DNA of 49,507 bases, from the NCBI RefSeq assembly GCF_001667585.1, contig NZ_LZJZ01000116.1, positions 1 to 49,507 of the forward strand, in the 5' to 3' direction. The stretch is from Mycobacterium sp. E2733 (GTDB lineage: Bacteria > Actinomycetota > Actinomycetes > Mycobacteriales > Mycobacteriaceae). The notes under the pieces are model-generated. The model was given only the letters and a program-made list of their open reading frames with translations. It was not told the DNA's origin and did no database searches. A program made the translations under genes and the position numbers. Shown here piece by piece: positions 46,036 through 49,507 of the stretch (the first letter of the stretch is position 1; each line of letters opens with the position of its first letter).

Positions 46036-46800
46036 CTAGAGCGGGGTGCGGTCCAGCCAGTTCTGCCACACCGCCTCGTCGCCGAACAGTTGGATGCCCG
46101 TGTCGGCGAGCGGTACCCGGCGCAGCATGGCCAGCAGCAGCTCGGTCGCGCCGCCCCGCAACGCCGCGGTGCCCTTGCCGTGCTCGTGTGACCAGGCGAT
46201 GCGGCCCTGATCGACACGGATGGTCCACTCGCCGGCTTCGCCGAGGCCGGGGTCGGTGGCATGCAGGTGCAGGGTGTCGCGGCCCTCGAGCGGAAGCGCC
46301 GCCCCCTGGTTGCCGGCCTGGATCGCGACCCGCTCGAGCCATTCGGTGATCGCGTCGGCGGCCACGTCGGCATCCAGCGTGAACTCGGCGCCCAGCGCGA
46401 TGGCGGCGTCGGCCCGATGCACGGCCACCTCGTGCAGGCGGCGGCGGACCCACCAGTTCGCCGGGCGGGGGCCGAGAAAGGTCCACACGGGCGTCTCCAC
46501 ACCCGTCAGCTCGACGGCGTCGATGAGCCGCTGCGCACCGCCGTGCAACCAGGAGACGGCGTCGGCCGGATCGGGTGGCGGCTTGCCCCCCTCGACGGAT
46601 CGGGGGTCGAGGAACTCCTGGAGCTGGTCGCGCACGATCTGCGCGGCCCACCGGTCGCCGCGGCCCACGTGGCGAAGGAGCTGGCCCAGACTCCAGCCCG
46701 GGCAGGTCGGCACCGGCCGGGAGTGGTCGGCATCGCGGAAAAGCTCCGAAAATGCGCGGTTTTCTGCAAGGAATGCGCCGGCATAGTCCACGCGGGTCAC
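46036..46800 (-). CDS. mycothiol-dependent maleylpyruvate isomerase-family protein (Rv0332-like)
   Basis: 254 residues from GTG 46800 (VTRVDYAGAF). A DinB-like helical N-terminal domain carries the metal ligands in CPGWSLGQLLRHVGRGDRW and WWVRRRLHEVAVHRADA (His residues). A C-terminal domain follows (LLAMLRRVPLADTGIQLFGD). The family uses mycothiol and a divalent metal; the substrate is unknown. The gap to the SnoaL-type gene is 27 bases. The 114-base gap upstream separates it from the divergent coiled-coil genes. Confidence 0.85.
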   Translation of the reverse strand: MTRVDYAGAFLAENRAFSELFRDADHSRPVPTCPGWSLGQLLRHVGRGDRWAAQIVRDQLQEFLDPRSVEGGKPPPDPADAVSWLHGGAQRLIDAVELTGVETPVWTFLGPRPANWWVRRRLHEVAVHRADAAIALGAEFTLDADVAADAITEWLERVAIQAGNQGAALPLEGRDTLHLHATDPGLGEAGEWTIRVDQGRIAWSHEHGKGTAALRGGATELLLAMLRRVPLADTGIQLFGDEAVWQNWLDRTPL

Positions 46801-46914
46801 GCTACTCGCCGGCGTGTGCGACCAAGGACTCACCGGGCAGGGGACTTCGTCCCTATTCCGGCCTGCGTCGACGTGCTGCGATCAGACCATCACTGGTGGA
46901 CACTGGAGACGACC

Positions 46915-47421
46915 ATGGGCATGCCTGCCATCCGCACCGCGCACGAGCGCGAGAACCTCGCGATTGAGCGCGAACGGATCGCCGAGGAGCGGGAAGGCAT
47001 CGCCCAAGAGCGCGAACACCTGGCGCACGAGCGTGAACTCATGGCCTCCCGGCGCGAGCGGCTGACCGAGGGTGTGGAGCGCTGGGCCCGCTACCTCGAG
47101 TCACGCACCATCCTCGCCAATCGCCGCGAAGCGCTGGCCGACGAGCGCGAACGGATCGCAGACGAGCGAGAAGCGCTGGCCGACGAGCGCGAACGGATAG
47201 CCGACCAACGCGAACTCACCGCCACCAGAGGCGAAACGCTGCCGGGGCTTCCCGCGGGTAACCACGCGAAGGGCGAACGACAACACGAGGCGGTGCTGCG
47301 CGAGCAGGCCAAGGTCGAACGGGAGCAGGCCGCCAGCGAACGCCAGCTCGTATGGCAGCAGTCTGAACACGAATATGAGCAGGCGGCACAGCGAGTTGGG
47401 GGAAAGCATCGTGCCGACTGA
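46915..47421 (+). CDS. coiled-coil protein with ERERIADE repeats
   Basis: 168 residues, strongly charged, with no membrane segment, no Cys and few aromatic residues. Repeats such as AHERENLAIERERIAEERE, then EREALADERERIADE and ERIADQRE give a long alpha-helical coiled coil. The C-terminal part (EREQAASERQLVWQQSEHE) continues it. ATG 46915 has GGAG about seven bases upstream. I do not recognise a family. The next gene, 25 bases on, codes for a similar short coiled coil, so the two may form one complex. Confidence 0.75.
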   Translation: MGMPAIRTAHERENLAIERERIAEEREGIAQEREHLAHERELMASRRERLTEGVERWARYLESRTILANRREALADERERIADEREALADERERIADQRELTATRGETLPGLPAGNHAKGERQHEAVLREQAKVEREQAASERQLVWQQSEHEYEQAAQRVGGKHRAD

Positions 47422-47446
47422 GCCCCGTACCGAAGAACGGTAGGAC

Positions 47447-47788
47447 ATGTCTGGCGCCGACGACCTCGCCGAAGCCGAGCGGGACCCGCAAGATCTCGCC
47501 GAGGCAGCAGTCCGCGCCCGTCAGAAGGCCCAGGAAGCGCGTGAGGCAGCGCAGGCAGCCCAGCGATCCGCGGCCGAAAGTGTGGCCGAATCCGCGGCCA
47601 GTCACGACCGAACGGCGACCTCATACGAAGAAGCGGCCGAACACAACGAGCGTCGCCGGGATGAATATCGGGAACACGCGGCGGCACACCGCCAGTTCGC
47701 GGAAGAGGATCGCGCCATGGCTCAGCAGCTGCGACGGATGGCGGAAGATGACTCGACAGGCCCATTCGCCCCCGCCGTCGGACGGTAG
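47447..47788 (+). CDS. small Ala/Glu-rich coiled-coil protein
   Basis: 113 residues with one long helix: RQKAQEAREAAQAAQRSAAE, then SYEEAAEHNERRRDEYRE and HRQFAEEDRAMAQQLRRMAE. No membrane segment and no Cys. It follows the larger coiled-coil gene and probably shares its transcript. It is convergent with the UDP-glucose dehydrogenase gene 11 bases away. Function is unknown; a dehydration-type protective or scaffold protein is possible. Confidence 0.72.
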   Translation: MSGADDLAEAERDPQDLAEAAVRARQKAQEAREAAQAAQRSAAESVAESAASHDRTATSYEEAAEHNERRRDEYREHAAAHRQFAEEDRAMAQQLRRMAEDDSTGPFAPAVGR

Positions 47789-47799
47789 CCAGCGGCCCA

Positions 47800-49125
47800 C
47801 TACGGCCGCGGCGCGCCCAGCCTGAACACCCGCCAGCCCGCCTGCTTCCAGCGGGCGGCATCGAGGCAGTTGCGGCCGTCGACGATGACCCGGGCCCGCA
47901 CGCGGTCGGCCAGGTCGCCGGGGTCGAGGTCGATGAATTGGCGCCACTCGGTGAGGACGAGCACCGCGTCGGCGCGCTCGCAGGCCTCCTCGACCGAGAC
48001 CGCGTAATTCAACGTCGGGAACAGCCGCTGCGCGTTGTCGAGCGCCTTAGGGTCGTACACGTTGACCGCGGCGCCGTTGAGCTGCAGCTGGCCCGCAACG
48101 TTGAGCGCGGGCGAGTCGCGCACGTCGTCGGATTCGGGCTTGAACGCCGCGCCGAGCACGGCGATGTTCGCGCCGAGCAGCGACCCCCCACAGGCCGCGC
48201 TCGCGAGCTCCACCATCCGGGTGCGCCGGCGCATGTTGATGCTGTCGACCTCGCGCAGGAAGGTCAGCGCCTGGTCGGCTCCCAGTTCGCCGGCGCGGGC
48301 CATGAAGGCGCGGATGTCTTTGGGCAGGCAGCCGCCGCCGAAACCCAAACCGGCGTTGAGGAATTGACGGCCGATCCGTGGGTCGTAGCCGAGCGCGTCG
48401 GCCAGCAGGCTGACGTCGGCGCCCGCGGCCTCGCATACCTCGGAGATGGCGTTGATGAACGAGATCTTGGTCGCCAGAAAGGCATTGGCGGAAACCTTGA
48501 CCAGCTCCGCGGTCTGCACGTCGGTCACCAGGAACGGCACACCCTCGGCGAGCAGGGGGCCGTAGAGTTCGCGGACCGCCGCCTCGGCCCGCGTCGAATC
48601 CTGTTGAACGCCAAGGACGATGCGGTCCGGATGCAGGGTGTCTTGCACCGCGTAGCCCTCGCGCAGGAACTCGGGGTTCCAGGCGATCTCGACGTCGATC
48701 GCGCGTGGCGCCAGCGCGGCCGCCCGCCGGTTCAGCTCGGCCGCGGTTCCCACCGGAACGGTTGACTTGCCCACCAACACCGACGATCTCGTCAGCCGCG
48801 GCACCAGCGCGTCGATGACGGCGTACACGTGGCGCAGGTCTGCGCCATACTCGCCCTTCTTCTGTGGCGTGCCGACCCCGAGGAAATGCACGTCGGCGAA
48901 CTCGGCCGCCATGTCGTAGTCGGTGGTGAACCGCAGCCGCCCCGTTGCCAGGTTCTTCGTCAGCAGTTTGCGCAGGCCGGGTTCGTAGAAGGGAATGTCA
49001 CCGCCGGCGAGCTTGGCGACCTTACCCGGGTCGATATCGACCCCGACGACCTCGTGTCCCAGTTCCGCCATTCCGACCGCGTGAGTGGCACCCAGGTAGC
49101 CGGTGCCGAAGACGGTGCATCGCAT
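47800..49125 (-). CDS. udgA: UDP-glucose 6-dehydrogenase
   Basis: 441 residues. The NAD loop is VFGTGYLGATHAVGM, the substrate region is VGKSTVPVGTA, the catalytic Cys is in GFGGGCLPKDIRAF, and the C-terminal UDP domain has VLGAAFKPESDDVRDSPAL. It oxidises UDP-glucose to UDP-glucuronate. It resembles UdgA (Rv0322). ATG 49125 is clear. Confidence 0.94.
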   Translation of the reverse strand: MRCTVFGTGYLGATHAVGMAELGHEVVGVDIDPGKVAKLAGGDIPFYEPGLRKLLTKNLATGRLRFTTDYDMAAEFADVHFLGVGTPQKKGEYGADLRHVYAVIDALVPRLTRSSVLVGKSTVPVGTAAELNRRAAALAPRAIDVEIAWNPEFLREGYAVQDTLHPDRIVLGVQQDSTRAEAAVRELYGPLLAEGVPFLVTDVQTAELVKVSANAFLATKISFINAISEVCEAAGADVSLLADALGYDPRIGRQFLNAGLGFGGGCLPKDIRAFMARAGELGADQALTFLREVDSINMRRRTRMVELASAACGGSLLGANIAVLGAAFKPESDDVRDSPALNVAGQLQLNGAAVNVYDPKALDNAQRLFPTLNYAVSVEEACERADAVLVLTEWRQFIDLDPGDLADRVRARVIVDGRNCLDAARWKQAGWRVFRLGAPRP

Positions 49126-49165
49126 ATAACCGGTGTAGGTCGCCGCGATGAGCTAACCGCATCGC

Positions 49166-49178
49166 CCCGCTAAGCGGG
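49166..49178. terminator. short hairpin after the Pro/Gly-rich gene
   Basis: CCCGC-TAA-GCGGG lies between the end of the Pro/Gly-rich gene and the start of udgA. A U-tract is missing. Confidence 0.25.
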
Positions 49179-49213
49179 AGGCAAACGTCAGGTGACAGCT
49201 GGCCCGGGAGCGA

Positions 49214-49507
49214 TTAAAAGTGGCCGAAGCCGCCGTGACCACCGCCGAAACCGCCGTGGCCGCCGCCGAAGCCCGGAATGCCCGGGAACCCGCCGCCACC
49301 GCCGCCGTGCCCTTCGTCACCGCCGCCATGACCGCCGCCGGGCGGCCCACCGATGATCGGTCCACCGATGCCCGGGATCGGCAGCGGGATCGGTACCGGA
49401 ACGGGCGCCACCGGGGGTGGCGGTGCGGGAGCCGGCGCGGCCGGTGCCGGGGCAGGCGCGGGCGCCTCGGGAACCGGAGCGGGAGCGGGCGCCGCCGGGG
49501 CCGGGGC
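49214..49507 (-). CDS. Pro/Ala- and Gly/His-rich protein, C-terminal part (start outside window)
   Basis: The frame is open from the window edge for 97 codons: a Pro/Ala run (APAPVPEAPAPAP), VPIPLPIPGIGGPIIGG, and a Gly/His tail GFGGGHGGFGGGHGGFGHF. It is probably an exported or cell-wall protein. No PE domain can be seen because the N-terminus is missing. The family is unknown to me; Gly/His-rich tails can bind metal. Confidence 0.6.
   Translation of the reverse strand, partial: APAPAAPAPAPVPEAPAPAPAPAAPAPAPPPPVAPVPVPIPLPIPGIGGPIIGGPPGGGHGGGDEGHGGGGGGFPGIPGFGGGHGGFGGGHGGFGHF

Noticed and set aside
49214..49507. PE_PGRS-type protein
   Set aside because: The Gly tail carries His and Phe rather than GGAGG-type repeats, and no PE domain is visible.

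Overview
The window is high-GC actinobacterial DNA from a Mycobacterium, most likely a slow grower of the M. avium-complex type. The evidence is the gene set: TtfA, HspR with HAIR operators, a class III cyclase fused to an AAA/TPR region, FadD6, mycothiol-dependent isomerase-family and LpqJ-like proteins. Many genes recall the M. tuberculosis Rv0322-Rv0385 interval. Those equivalences are from memory; no database search was run. I see no tRNA, rRNA, CRISPR array or transposase.

Layout. 1-5 kb, minus strand: a broken pyrE end, an SDR oxidoreductase, ttfA (mycolate export) and clpB under a HAIR/SigH-type promoter. 4.8-7.3 kb, plus: a DUF3060 protein, a flavohaemoglobin-like reductase and an aldose epimerase. 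7.3-11.4 kb, minus: the dnaK-grpE-dnaJ1-hspR operon with two HAIR operators. 11.7-17.5 kb: an amino-acid permease, a MobA-like nucleotidyltransferase and a divergent L-M-S molybdenum hydroxylase operon, with a perfect palindrome between the last two. 17.6-25.7 kb: an LpqJ-like lipoprotein, then an accessory block (hydrolase, Nudix, a nitrilase-fold protein with a winged-helix partner, a giant cyclase) bracketed by two near-identical 29-bp direct repeats. 26-32.5 kb: a membrane protein, a lipid-gene group (fadD6, SDR, acyltransferase) and a hydrolase. 32.6-39.1 kb: DUF488, a MurK-MurQ fusion and three adjacent single-pass membrane proteins with Thr/Pro-rich tails, two of them Hsp70-like. 39.2-49.5 kb: a large Fe-S reductase, an aminotransferase, a YibE/F protein, the rmlA group, two coiled-coil proteins, a UDP-glucose dehydrogenase and the end of a Pro/Gly-rich protein.

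How the genes fit together. Proteostasis (ClpB, DnaK-GrpE-DnaJ1) is joined by a shared HspR/HAIR circuit. Envelope building and recycling (TtfA, RmlA, UDP-glucose dehydrogenase, MurK-MurQ, acyltransferase, FadD6) is the second theme. The best candidates for something undescribed are the Hsp70-like membrane trio (34.98-39.08 kb) and the nitrilase/winged-helix pair (20.19-22.36 kb). The left end also shows a clear inversion or fold-back inside pyrE.
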